A stretch of DNA of 64,000 nt. Source: Arcobacter_B sp049472135. GTDB taxonomy: Bacteria; Campylobacterota; Campylobacteria; Campylobacterales; Arcobacteraceae. This document shows positions 36,005 to 44,574 of this stretch, piece by piece. Numbering within the stretch: the first letter of the stretch is position 1; each line of letters opens with the position of its first letter. The position numbers and the translations under genes are program-made. Location: NCBI RefSeq assembly GCF_049472135.1, contig NZ_JBMOVV010000001.1:248001-312000 (forward strand), read 5' to 3'. The notes under the pieces are model-generated. The model ran no database searches. It was not told where the DNA came from and saw only the letters and a list, made by a program, of their open reading frames with translations.

Positions 36005-36844
36005 ATGTATAAAATTTCTGTTTCTAAAGATTTATTTGAAGATATACTGTTAAAAAAAACTTCTATACTTACAAAGGAAAGTTCTAAATACTGGAAAAAA
36101 GAGCTCTTAGAACCTAAAATACAAGATGATAAAATCGTATATTCAATAAAACAGTTTGATAAACTTCTTATTACAAATGGCCTTGGTGAGGATAAGCCAC
36201 AGCTTGTACTTGAATGTAAAAAAGTAGATTATTCAAGCTCTTTTGATAGGTTTGAATTTTCTTTAGGAAAAGTGATTGAACAAAAAAACACAGAAGTTCA
36301 AGAAGATTATAAAGATACTTTAATAGAACAGCTTTTAAAAGAAAAAGAGCTTCTTGAAGATAAAATGAATAGAGACCATTTAACTCAAGTTTACAACAGA
36401 AAAAAAATGCAAGAAGATTTAGAGCATTTTGTAAATCAAAATAATTCAAATCTTTTATGTGCTGTTTTTATTGACGCTGATAAATTTAAAGGTATAAATG
36501 ATAACTTTGGACATGATGCAGGTGATAGAGTTTTAGAATATTTAGGTTCTAAGCTTCAAACTCATGCTAATTATTTGAATGGAGAGGTTTATAGATATGG
36601 TGGTGAAGAGTTTGTAATACTTTGTTTTTTACAAAAGGAACAAATTCAAAAGAAAGTTGAAGATTTAAGAGTAGATATAAAATCTCAAAGTGTTTATCAT
36701 AGAAATAAAGATATATCATTAACAGTTAGTATTGGTATTGCTTTTTATGCTGAGTATAAAAATAAAGAAGTTTTACTTCAAAAAGCTGATGAAGCCGTTT
36801 ATAAGGCAAAAGATAAGGGTAGGGATACTATTGTATTTGCTTAA
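36005..36844 (+). CDS. GGDEF diguanylate cyclase with unknown N-terminal domain
   Basis: 279 residues. The first 110 form an uncharacterised alpha/beta module ending in a coiled coil (ETLIEQLLKEKELLEDK region). The GGDEF domain (about 120-279) has DADKFKGINDNFGHDAGD and an intact YRYGGEEFVIL A-site; RxxD for product inhibition is not obvious. It is soluble, so its signal is cytoplasmic. The ribosome site is AGGGTAGG directly before the ATG. A strong terminator follows. Confidence 0.87.
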   Translation: MYKISVSKDLFEDILLKKTSILTKESSKYWKKELLEPKIQDDKIVYSIKQFDKLLITNGLGEDKPQLVLECKKVDYSSSFDRFEFSLGKVIEQKNTEVQEDYKDTLIEQLLKEKELLEDKMNRDHLTQVYNRKKMQEDLEHFVNQNNSNLLCAVFIDADKFKGINDNFGHDAGDRVLEYLGSKLQTHANYLNGEVYRYGGEEFVILCFLQKEQIQKKVEDLRVDIKSQSVYHRNKDISLTVSIGIAFYAEYKNKEVLLQKADEAVYKAKDKGRDTIVFA

Positions 36845-36874
36845 ACTAGAGTTTTAAAAAACTCTAGTTTTTTT
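36843..36874. terminator. Hairpin terminator between the GGDEF and cytochrome c genes
   Basis: Perfect 12-bp stem AAACTAGAGTTT (36843-36854) and AAACTCTAGTTT (36859-36870), four-base loop, then TTTT. The left arm begins at the GGDEF stop codon. On the minus strand the left arm is followed by few T, so it mainly serves the plus gene, though it also lies just after the end of the cytochrome gene. Confidence 0.72.
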
Positions 36875-36877
36875 AGA

Positions 36878-37156
36878 TTACTTAGCGATTTGATTAGCAA
36901 TTGCTTCGATATCTGCGTCAGATAAAGAAGAAACTTGACCTTTCATTAAACCTTTCATAGGTCCACCGTATGAACCATCTTTGTAACCTTTCATTGCTGC
37001 AATGAAATCTGCTTTAGACATATCTTTGATAATCTTAGATTTTCCCATTGCTGCTTTTTCCCCGTTTGCACCATGACAACCAACACACTTAGCATAAGGG
37101 TTAGCAAATGCTACACATGCAGTTAATAATGTTGCTGCTACTACTAATTTTTTCAT
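36878..37156 (-). CDS. Class I cytochrome c (small, periplasmic)
   Basis: 92 residues with a cleavable signal peptide (about 1-18, ending AFA). One haem site CVGCH at about residue 24, and Met candidates for the sixth ligand in GPMKGLMKG near 66-70. The mature size of about 75 residues matches the short cytochrome c553-like electron carriers of Campylobacterota that pass electrons between the bc1 complex or dehydrogenases and cytochrome oxidase. It is transcribed alone with its own ribosome site (GAAGGATTT). Confidence 0.9.
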   Translation of the reverse strand: MKKLVVAATLLTACVAFANPYAKCVGCHGANGEKAAMGKSKIIKDMSKADFIAAMKGYKDGSYGGPMKGLMKGQVSSLSDADIEAIANQIAK

Positions 37157-37251
37157 ATTTAAATCCTTCTACAATTTTTATGAAATGATATTCTAATAGA
37201 TTTTATATTAGAAGTAATTGATATTAGTTAAGGATTGTGGAAAAAAAGTGC

Positions 37252-37277
37252 AAAATGCAGCCTAAAGGCTACATTTT
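37252..37277 (-). terminator. Terminator of the glutamate mutase operon
   Basis: On the minus strand AAAATGTAGCC pairs with GGCTGCATTTT (37267-37277 and 37252-37262) through one G-U pair, with a four-base loop. It starts 3 nt beyond the ligase stop at 37280, so it closes the four-gene operon and separates it from the cytochrome c gene. Confidence 0.65.
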
Positions 37278-37279
37278 TA

Positions 37280-38851
37280 TTATTTTTCTAGAAGTTCGTT
37301 TTTTAATTCTTCTTTATTGATTTTATTTCTATCACTAGGAACTAGTGGTAAAGATTTTTTGTAGATTATTTTTGAAGGAATCATATAAGATGCAAGGTGT
37401 TTTTTTAACTCAAAAGTAATCTCTTTTGGAGCTATTTCACTTCTACTTGAGTAAACCATAACTATCTCTTCTTCAATTTCATCATTTGGAATTGAGAATA
37501 TTGCACATTGGTCAATCTGAGGTAAGTTATTTTCTACTACTGATTCTATTTCATATGGACTTACTCTAAATCCTCTTGTTTTAATCATATTATCATGTCT
37601 TGATACAAAGTAGAAGTAACCTTCTTCATCTTTATATACATAATCACCTGTAGCTACAACTATTTCATCAGTTAATTGTCCATCTAAATCAATTACATCT
37701 TTTAGAATTTGAATAGATTTAAATCTTTCTGCTGTTTCAACAGGTGCATTCCAGAAACCTTTATAGATGTATCCACCTCTATGAATTAGTTCACCAACTT
37801 CTCTTGGTTTACACTCTTTACCTTCTTCATTTATTACATAAAGTTCTACATCCGGAATAGCTTTTCCAATAGAATCAGGTCTAATCCAAATTTGTGAAGG
37901 CTCTAAATATGTTGATCTAAATGCTTCTGTTAATCCATGCATAGAATAAAACTTTGCATCAGGGAAGTATTTATCTAAATCTTTAAGCATTTTATTTGTT
38001 ACATTACCACCTGAAGATGTAATAACTCTAACTTTAGATAAAAGCTCTACACTTGGAAGTCTATGTTCATCTTCATCAAACATATTTGCTATATTTACAG
38101 GCATTAAAGGTAAAACAGTTACATTGTCATTTATCAAGTGATTGAAGAAATCACCTGCTAATATAAATCTATGTAATGCTAAAGTTGCTCTTTTATATAG
38201 TGAGCAGAAAATCTGATTTAAACCATAATCAAGGTTGAAAATTAAAGTACCAGAAATTACATCATCTTCTCTTAAATCTAAGTATTGAGATACAACTCTT
38301 GCACTATCAATTAAATTTCTATGAGAAATTACAATACCTTTTGGTTTACCTGTAAGACCAAATGAGTAAGTAATAACTGCATTGTCATGACCATTTACGT
38401 TATTGCTAAAAGGTTTATTATAGTATTTGTAAATTTCTTCAAAAGAAGGAATATCTTTATGTGCAGTTTCATAAGATAAAATATGCCCATTAAATTTAAT
38501 CTCTTCTATACTTTCAAGTTTTAATTTATCTGTAATAATACATTTAATATCACAATCTTGAATTATATATTCAACTTGCTCTGATTTTAATAGTTTTGTT
38601 AAAGGAACTAAAACATAATCAGTAGATAAAATAGCTAAGATTGCAATAACTTGATCAATCCCTTTATTTGAGTAAAGACCAATTCTACTTCCCTTAGGTA
38701 AGTCTAATTCTTTTAAATAAAAAGCAACTTGATTTGCTTTTTTTAATAAATCTTCGTATGTAATACTTTTTTCATTGAATACTACAGCTGTTTTACTTGG
38801 ATGAGATACTGCTGCGTCTTCAAGTAAAGTTCTTATACAATTAATTGACAT
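37280..38851 (-). CDS. AMP-forming (adenylate) ligase, amino-acid or acyl substrate
   Basis: 523 residues of the ANL superfamily. A3 P-loop reads TYSFGLTGKPKGI (usual form TSGTTGKPKG), A4 region FNLDYGLNQIF with an Asp that could bind an amino group, A5 MHGLTE, A7 ATGDYVY, A8 hinge RHDNMIKTRGFRVSP and A10 SDRNKINKEEL with the catalytic Lys. It forms acyl-AMP and then a thioester or amide. No carrier protein or CoA-binding clue is seen. The A4 style resembles exosortase-A-associated ligases. It lies 10 nt after the reactivase gene of a glutamate mutase operon, so 3-methylaspartate or a derivative is the obvious substrate candidate, as with VinN in vicenistatin synthesis (inference). Confidence 0.85.
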   Translation of the reverse strand: MSINCIRTLLEDAAVSHPSKTAVVFNEKSITYEDLLKKANQVAFYLKELDLPKGSRIGLYSNKGIDQVIAILAILSTDYVLVPLTKLLKSEQVEYIIQDCDIKCIITDKLKLESIEEIKFNGHILSYETAHKDIPSFEEIYKYYNKPFSNNVNGHDNAVITYSFGLTGKPKGIVISHRNLIDSARVVSQYLDLREDDVISGTLIFNLDYGLNQIFCSLYKRATLALHRFILAGDFFNHLINDNVTVLPLMPVNIANMFDEDEHRLPSVELLSKVRVITSSGGNVTNKMLKDLDKYFPDAKFYSMHGLTEAFRSTYLEPSQIWIRPDSIGKAIPDVELYVINEEGKECKPREVGELIHRGGYIYKGFWNAPVETAERFKSIQILKDVIDLDGQLTDEIVVATGDYVYKDEEGYFYFVSRHDNMIKTRGFRVSPYEIESVVENNLPQIDQCAIFSIPNDEIEEEIVMVYSSRSEIAPKEITFELKKHLASYMIPSKIIYKKSLPLVPSDRNKINKEELKNELLEK

Positions 38852-38861
38852 AATGTTCCTT

Positions 38862-40049
38862 TTACGATTTTACACCAAGTGTCCAAATATCATAGTTTGA
38901 ATCCATTACAATATTTGGTTTATGCTCAGAGTTTAATATTTTTTTATAGAAAAATGATACTATATCTTCAATTTCTTCTGGCTTTAAAACTTTTGTAATA
39001 CCACCTGTAAATACAATAGAGTTTAAAACTAAAAGTTTTATATTTACATAAGAGTTTACATAAGTTGAAACTTTACATAATACTAAGAATATAGCTAGTT
39101 GCATTAAAATAACTGTTGCTTTTGGAGAAGACTCTTCAAAAATGTTTTCTGTAACTTTTAAGTGAGCAAGTAATTCATAAACGAACTCATTGTTCTTAGC
39201 TGCATAAATTAAAGACTCTTTTGATTTGTAAACACCAAGTTTTTTAAATACAAGTCTGTCATACTCATTTTGGGTAACCATATTTTCATCCACTAAATCT
39301 TTTGAGTAGTGAATATCAGTTGTAGCACCACCAATATCAATTAAGATATATGGATCAGCAACTGTAAACTTACTACCAATTTGTGGAAGAGTTTTATTTA
39401 CAATATAAGGTGTTGAGTAGATTTGGTTTGAAGTAATATCATATAGGTGTTTGATATCTTCTTTCCCCATAATATCTGCTTGATAAAGGTTCGTTAAATA
39501 CTCTTTTAAATTCTCTTCTTCAACATGAAGTTTATCAGTAATAATATTTGGTAAAACAACTAAGTTTTCGATGTTTTTACTTAAATATGGTGCATCTTTA
39601 CTACTTCCAACATAAACAATATTTGAGTAGTTTACATCATTTAAAAATTTAAATAGTTTTTCATCAAACATTCCACTTACAGAATCAATTCCACCAACAA
39701 CTATAACAACATCAATTAATTCACTTGGAATAGATGTATTTTCAATATCTTTATATAAAACAGTATCAATGATATTAATACCTGAATTAAATGCAATATT
39801 TGTAGCATATTTTAATGAAAAAGAGTTAGTAACACCGATAATTAATGTACTTAAACCTCCATTTGCAGAAGAACAAATATATACATCTTCTTTTTTGTAG
39901 TTATGAATAGTATCACCACATTTGTATGTTAAGTCATCAAAAATATCTTTATTGAAATCTCTAAAGTGTTGTTCTACCCCGTGAACTGTACTTACTTTAA
40001 AGTAAGTACTTCCCACATCGATTAATAGTTTGTCATTTATTTTACTCAT
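38862..40049 (-). CDS. glmL: Glutamate mutase reactivating factor (MutL/GlmL family)
   Basis: 395 residues of the ASKHA ATPase fold: N-terminal phosphate-1 loop IDVGSTYFK, a second VVGGID/VYVGSS region and phosphate-2 loop LIDIGGATTDIH at about residue 237, C-terminal TGG (VFTGGITKVL). MutL proteins are thought to release damaged cobalamin from B12-dependent mutases using ATP. Shorter than clostridial MutL (about 460 residues), with the missing length mainly in the central part. The ATG overlaps the stop of the E-subunit gene by 4 nt, so it is part of the mutase operon. Clostridia order the genes S-L-E; here it is S-E-L. Confidence 0.88.
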   Translation of the reverse strand: MSKINDKLLIDVGSTYFKVSTVHGVEQHFRDFNKDIFDDLTYKCGDTIHNYKKEDVYICSSANGGLSTLIIGVTNSFSLKYATNIAFNSGINIIDTVLYKDIENTSIPSELIDVVIVVGGIDSVSGMFDEKLFKFLNDVNYSNIVYVGSSKDAPYLSKNIENLVVLPNIITDKLHVEEENLKEYLTNLYQADIMGKEDIKHLYDITSNQIYSTPYIVNKTLPQIGSKFTVADPYILIDIGGATTDIHYSKDLVDENMVTQNEYDRLVFKKLGVYKSKESLIYAAKNNEFVYELLAHLKVTENIFEESSPKATVILMQLAIFLVLCKVSTYVNSYVNIKLLVLNSIVFTGGITKVLKPEEIEDIVSFFYKKILNSEHKPNIVMDSNYDIWTLGVKS

Positions 40050-41410
40050 TGCATAATTCCTATATCATGGATAATATCATTTACTATTGATGTTGTGTCT
40101 TTACTTAAGTCACATTGAGCTTTTTCATACTCATAACATTTATCTGGAATTGGAACTTTTCCTCTTTTTATAATTCTAATATTTTTATTTTTATCTCTTA
40201 CTGTAATCATTTCATTGTTATTGATAATATGAGGAGAGAATGGAACATCAATAGTTCCGTTTTTAATAGAGTTAAATACTTTTCTCCATAATGTATCAGC
40301 AGGGTCATTAAATACAGCTTCCATAATAGCCATAACTTCTGCTGTTAAGTTCTCTTCCTCTTCTTGGTCAACAACCTTTGGTAAACCATTTAGGATTCTA
40401 AGTAAGTATTGTGTATTTGCAACTGTTTCAGCATTTGCTTCTTTTGTTGGAATACCTGAAGCTTCTTGATTTGTTTTTGTAATAATCTTATTAGCTCCAA
40501 CCATAGCAGCAACAACAGTACTCATAGAAATAAGTTCTGAAGCATAGTTTTGATCCATTGGGAAAGCTCCCATCCACTGGTGATAAACTAAATGAATATC
40601 TGCATCAGCGCATCCAATCTCATTTGCATAGTATTTAGCAAGTTTCTTAATAACTGCACCCATAACTATATCTTGATTCATAGAACCAGTTTGAGAGAAT
40701 GAAACTGAGAAAGATTTTACTCCTTCTTCAAGTGATAATAGCATCTCTAATAATTGAATTACAATTGTAATACATGGAGGTACAAGTGTTGCTGTTAATG
40801 GTCCAAATGATTCTCTATTGATAGGTTCATTTAAAACAGAATACTTAGCACAAACTCTCTCTACATATTTCCAGTATAAAAATGCTTTATCTAATGGGAA
40901 GTTTTTAGAATAAGGAAGAAGATAAGTAATAGGACCTCCCTCAATTTCAAAAATACCAGATGCAATTGCTGTCTCAATAAGAAGTCTTGCATCAGGAGTT
41001 CCATGTCTTAAAGAAATAGGTTTATTAAAATGTGTCATCATTTTTCTTGATGTTCTATATCCATGTGTTACTAATGGATAACCATTTAACATATCAACTT
41101 CATTCTCTTCAGAAAGTCTTAGCATCTTTTTTGCTGTTGCATAATCATTTAATCTCGTATTTGAGTCAATTGTACATGGAAGAACATCTACATTTGCTTT
41201 ATCAAAGAATTCATACAATGCAAACATCTTGTCATAAGTAGGGAAACCACCTCTTGGTTGAACAAGCATTTTATTTTTTGTTTTAAAATTATGTGAGATA
41301 AAAAGATCTTTTGAAGCATTTTTTACAAACTCTTCAACTTCTGCAAAATCAAAGTTATCTACATGCTCATTACTTAATATAATGTTTCTTTCTTCTTGCA
41401 ATAAACTCAT
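40046..41410 (-). CDS. glmE: Methylaspartate (glutamate) mutase, epsilon subunit
   Basis: 454 residues, a little shorter than clostridial GlmE (about 480). Signature blocks are present: RGGFPTYDK near residue 53, VDVLPCTIDSNTR, RHGTPDAR, EGGPITYLLPYSK, NRESFGPLTATLVPP and FSQTGSMNQD. The Arg residues in the first, second and third blocks correspond to those that hold the two glutamate carboxylates. With subunit S and adenosylcobalamin it interconverts L-glutamate and (2S,3S)-3-methylaspartate by radical carbon-skeleton rearrangement. The start (ATG 41410) overlaps the S-subunit stop by one base. Confidence 0.93.
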   Translation of the reverse strand: MSLLQEERNIILSNEHVDNFDFAEVEEFVKNASKDLFISHNFKTKNKMLVQPRGGFPTYDKMFALYEFFDKANVDVLPCTIDSNTRLNDYATAKKMLRLSEENEVDMLNGYPLVTHGYRTSRKMMTHFNKPISLRHGTPDARLLIETAIASGIFEIEGGPITYLLPYSKNFPLDKAFLYWKYVERVCAKYSVLNEPINRESFGPLTATLVPPCITIVIQLLEMLLSLEEGVKSFSVSFSQTGSMNQDIVMGAVIKKLAKYYANEIGCADADIHLVYHQWMGAFPMDQNYASELISMSTVVAAMVGANKIITKTNQEASGIPTKEANAETVANTQYLLRILNGLPKVVDQEEEENLTAEVMAIMEAVFNDPADTLWRKVFNSIKNGTIDVPFSPHIINNNEMITVRDKNKNIRIIKRGKVPIPDKCYEYEKAQCDLSKDTTSIVNDIIHDIGIMQ

Positions 41411-41823
41411 TACTTTTTTCTACCTTCCATGAATTTTTCTAATTCATCTAAACCAGTATTTAAGTCTACTTGGTGGAATACTAAATCAAAACCATAGTTT
41501 TTGAATCTTGGAACAATATCATCTGCACTTCCTGTTCCAACTACTAAGTTACCACCAATCATAAATACTACATCATCTAATAGATTTCCATATTTTGATT
41601 TTAGAATTTTTACTTCTCTACACCAACCTTCAGCTTCACCATTTAATGATGAGATTAATAATATATCTGCATTTGTTTCAATTACTGCATCAATAAACTC
41701 TTCTAAGTAAGTATTAACACCAAGGTTAAATACTTCAAAGCCTCTTGCTTGAAGTGAAAGGTCAATTAGTCTGTTTGCTACTACGTGGATGTCATTTCCA
41801 ACTACGCCAGTTACTACTTTCAT
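41410..41823 (-). CDS. glmS: Methylaspartate (glutamate) mutase, sigma (B12-binding) subunit
   Basis: 137 residues from ATG 41823, the same length as clostridial GlmS. A TTG at 41883 would add 20 residues, but it has no close ribosome site and would precede the conserved VVTGVVG opening. Cobalamin-binding motif: DIHVVAN, where the axial His is kept but the Gly of DxHxxG is Ala; SSLNGEAEG gives the Ser-x-Leu element, and IGGN the GG. The chain binds the nucleotide tail of adenosylcobalamin in base-off form. First gene of the S-E-L-ligase operon. Confidence 0.9.
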   Translation of the reverse strand: MKVVTGVVGNDIHVVANRLIDLSLQARGFEVFNLGVNTYLEEFIDAVIETNADILLISSLNGEAEGWCREVKILKSKYGNLLDDVVFMIGGNLVVGTGSADDIVPRFKNYGFDLVFHQVDLNTGLDELEKFMEGRKK

Positions 41824-42058
41824 ATTTTCGTACCTAAATTTTTTATAGTTTTGTCTCTTTAAAAAGGCAAATATTTTATCCAAAAAGTTGTTATATTTCC
41901 ATTAGGAAGTGCTTTTTAATAATTATTGAATGAATATATTTAATAAGTTTCATTTTTATTTCTTATTAGTTTCAGTAAAGTTGTAAAAATTATTTTTAAA
42001 TTAATCTTATTTGTAGTTTTTTTCACTATTATTCTGAAAATAATAAAGAGGTTATATT

Positions 42059-42949
42059 TTGAATAGTTTACATTTAAGAGCACATATTTTAGTAATAATT
42101 GCAACAATATTAGTTGCAGGCTCATTTATAGCAACACAAAAATTAGCTGGACTAATAAGCCCTTTTTCATTAATTCTTTTAAGATTTTTAGCTGCAGCTG
42201 TTATTTTATCTCCTTTAATTTTAATAAGAAGAAAATATAGAACTAAAATTGTTGAAACAATGCCTAGGGCTTTAACTATAAGCTTCTTTTACGCAGGTTA
42301 TTTTGTTTTGATGTTTCTAGCTTTGGAAACAACAACAGCACTTAATACGGGTGCTTTATATACTTTAGTTCCTTTAGTTACTGCAATTTTATGTATTTTC
42401 ATATTCAAAGATAAGATTACTTTTACGCAGTGGTTTGTTTATCTTATTGGTATTATTGGAACTTTAGGAGTTGTTTTTAAAGCAAATCTATCACTTTTTT
42501 TATCATTTAGTTTAAATAATGGAGATTTGATTTATCTAGTTGGTATTTTATTTATGGCTTTATATTCAATATCAATGAAAGTTTTATATAAAGATGATGA
42601 TCCAATTTTATTGGTTTTTTGTACTTTAGTTGGAGGTGCTTTATGGATGGCTGTGATTTTACTTTTTATGGCTGAACCTTTAAACTGGTATTTAATAAAA
42701 GATGAAATGTTTTTATATATGTCATATTTAGTAGTAGCAACAACATTAATTACACTTTATTTATATCAAAAAGCAACAATAATTTTAGGACCAAAAAGTG
42801 TTATGTCTTATATATATTTAACACCAGCAGTAATTGCAGTATTTGTTTATTTTGTAGATGCTGTGGTAATATCTTTCCCTGTTATTGTAGCTATTATAAT
42901 ATCAATGCTTGCAACATTGATATTACAATTTAAGATAAATAATAATTAA
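42059..42949 (+). CDS. EamA/DMT-superfamily transporter
   Basis: 296 residues with ten membrane segments in two EamA repeats; the first holds LISPFSLILLRFLAAA and ETTTALNTGALYTLVPL, the second begins NGDLIYLVGILFMALYS. Members export amino acids, their derivatives or other small metabolites. TTG start, with AAAGAGG at 42046-42052 as ribosome site. The gene is divergent from the glutamate mutase operon, 235 nt from its start, so a role in exporting or importing a product of that pathway is possible; only proximity supports it. It overlaps the convergent PAS-GGDEF gene by 4 nt. Confidence 0.85.
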   Translation: MNSLHLRAHILVIIATILVAGSFIATQKLAGLISPFSLILLRFLAAAVILSPLILIRRKYRTKIVETMPRALTISFFYAGYFVLMFLALETTTALNTGALYTLVPLVTAILCIFIFKDKITFTQWFVYLIGIIGTLGVVFKANLSLFLSFSLNNGDLIYLVGILFMALYSISMKVLYKDDDPILLVFCTLVGGALWMAVILLFMAEPLNWYLIKDEMFLYMSYLVVATTLITLYLYQKATIILGPKSVMSYIYLTPAVIAVFVYFVDAVVISFPVIVAIIISMLATLILQFKINNN

Positions 42950-44469
42950 TTTTTAAAACAAACACGGTTTCTACCTGTTTGTTTTGCTTCATATAAAGCT
43001 TCATCAGCTCTTTTAAAAAGTGTTTCACTAGTGTCATCTTTATTAAATTGTGAGACACCTAAACTTGCAGTAACTCTCAAGTCTTCAACTAACTGTTTTT
43101 CTATAACTTTTCTTAGTTTTTGAGCTATAAATATTGCTTCTTCAAGTTTTTGTTTATCAACTAAAATAATAAACTCTTCACCACCCCATCTAGCAACCAA
43201 GTCAACATTTCTTAGATTATCTTTTAGGATATTTGAAATAGCAATTAATACTTTATCTCCTTTTAGATGTCCATGCTCATCATTTACTTTTTTAAAGTGG
43301 TCAATATCTAAAATAATAATACTAAATATCTCATCATATCTTTTTGCTCTTTGAATAAAGATATTCATTTCTTCTTTTAGTTTATTTCTATTATAAAGTT
43401 TTGTTAAAGGGTCTGTAATAGATAATTTAGTTAAAAGTTCATTTTGCTCTTGTAAAATCTTTGTTTTTTCAGCAATTTTTTCTTCTAACTCACTATTAAC
43501 TTTTTCTAATACTTTTTCATGGCTTATATCTTTTCTATACGCGATATATCCACAAATATTTCCTTTTTGGTCAAATTGTGGCCTAATATAAGACTTCACC
43601 CAAAACTCTTTTTTGTTTTTAGTTAGATTCTTAAGCTCTCCCACATAAATATTGCCATTTTTTATTGTTTTCCATAGCTCTTTAAATACTTCTTCTTTTG
43701 TATCGGGGTGCTTTATTATATTGTGTGTTTTTCCTAAAAGCTCTTCTTTTTTATATCCTGATAGTTCACAAAATGCATCAGATACATAAGTGATTACACC
43801 ATTTGCATCAGTTTGACTTGTATATACATAATGATTTATAATCTCTAAAGACTCTTTTATTCTTCTTGTTTTTATTCTAAATGATTTACTTAGTTTTCTT
43901 TTAAATCTTATTTGTCTTAATTGTGCAGTTTTTACTCTTTCAAAAAGAGGTGTTATTATAAGCCTTGACTCAATTACTAAATAAGAGATGATTACTAAAA
44001 GCACAATAATAGTTAAAGTTTTGATAAAAGATATAAACTCGGCACTCTCTTTATCTATGATTGAGATATTTTCATTTATTAAGTAAAGAAGTTTTTGTTT
44101 TGAATCTAAAAGTTTTATAAACTCTTCCTTATTCGTTTCTTTACTTAGGTTTATAAAATTATTTAATTCTTCTACATAATTATTTTCTACTTTTTGAAAA
44201 AGTGGACTACTTATTAGTTTTGTATTATTTAATGAAATTTCTTTTAAGTTTTGCAATAACTCTTTTTCTTCATTTTTATAGAAATGATTTATAGTTTTTT
44301 CTATTAAAATTGATTGTTTATAATTGTCTTGTATAAAGGTGTTGTAGTCGTAACTTTTTGTAGTTATTAGTGATATGTTTATTATTGATATTACTATCAA
44401 AAAAACGACTGAAAAAAATCTAGTAAGATATATAGTTTTATAATTAAGGTTTTTTAGAAATTCAAACAT
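42946..44469 (-). CDS. Membrane PAS-GGDEF diguanylate cyclase
   Basis: 507 residues from ATG 44469 (MFEFLKNLNY). An in-frame ATG at 44547 would lie inside the terminator hairpin of the preceding gene, so it is rejected. Layout: membrane segment at about 15-33, a helical periplasmic part to about 145, a second membrane segment at about 148-166, coiled coil, Aer-like PAS (about 195-310, motif HNIIKHPDT), coiled coil, GGDEF (about 345-507) with DIDHFKKVND and an intact ARWGGEEFIIL A-site. Expected to make c-di-GMP in response to a membrane or redox signal. Confidence 0.88.
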   Translation of the reverse strand: MFEFLKNLNYKTIYLTRFFSVVFLIVISIINISLITTKSYDYNTFIQDNYKQSILIEKTINHFYKNEEKELLQNLKEISLNNTKLISSPLFQKVENNYVEELNNFINLSKETNKEEFIKLLDSKQKLLYLINENISIIDKESAEFISFIKTLTIIVLLVIISYLVIESRLIITPLFERVKTAQLRQIRFKRKLSKSFRIKTRRIKESLEIINHYVYTSQTDANGVITYVSDAFCELSGYKKEELLGKTHNIIKHPDTKEEVFKELWKTIKNGNIYVGELKNLTKNKKEFWVKSYIRPQFDQKGNICGYIAYRKDISHEKVLEKVNSELEEKIAEKTKILQEQNELLTKLSITDPLTKLYNRNKLKEEMNIFIQRAKRYDEIFSIIILDIDHFKKVNDEHGHLKGDKVLIAISNILKDNLRNVDLVARWGGEEFIILVDKQKLEEAIFIAQKLRKVIEKQLVEDLRVTASLGVSQFNKDDTSETLFKRADEALYEAKQTGRNRVCFKN

Positions 44470-44535
44470 GAGATAGTTTATACTAAACTTGATTATAATC
44501 AAGTTAATAAAACTTATTTTTTTATGTATTAATAT

Positions 44536-44564
44536 AACAAAGAGCAATTGCTTTGCCCTTTGTT
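44536..44564 (-). terminator. Hairpin after the DsbA-like gene
   Basis: On the minus strand AACAAAGGGCAA (44564-44553) pairs with TTGCTCTTTGTT (44547-44536), with one G-U pair and a five-base loop, 11 nt beyond the stop of the thioredoxin-fold gene. The U-run after it is poor, so termination may be partial. Confidence 0.5.
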
Positions 44565-44574
44565 TATAAAATTA

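Noticed and set aside
41824..41883. TTG start giving a 157-residue GlmS
   Set aside because: The family is about 137 residues and begins just at ATG 41823; the TTG has no close ribosome site.
44470..44547. ATG 44547 as start of the PAS-GGDEF protein
   Set aside because: It lies inside the terminator hairpin of the preceding gene; MFEFLKN at 44469 fits the usual topology.
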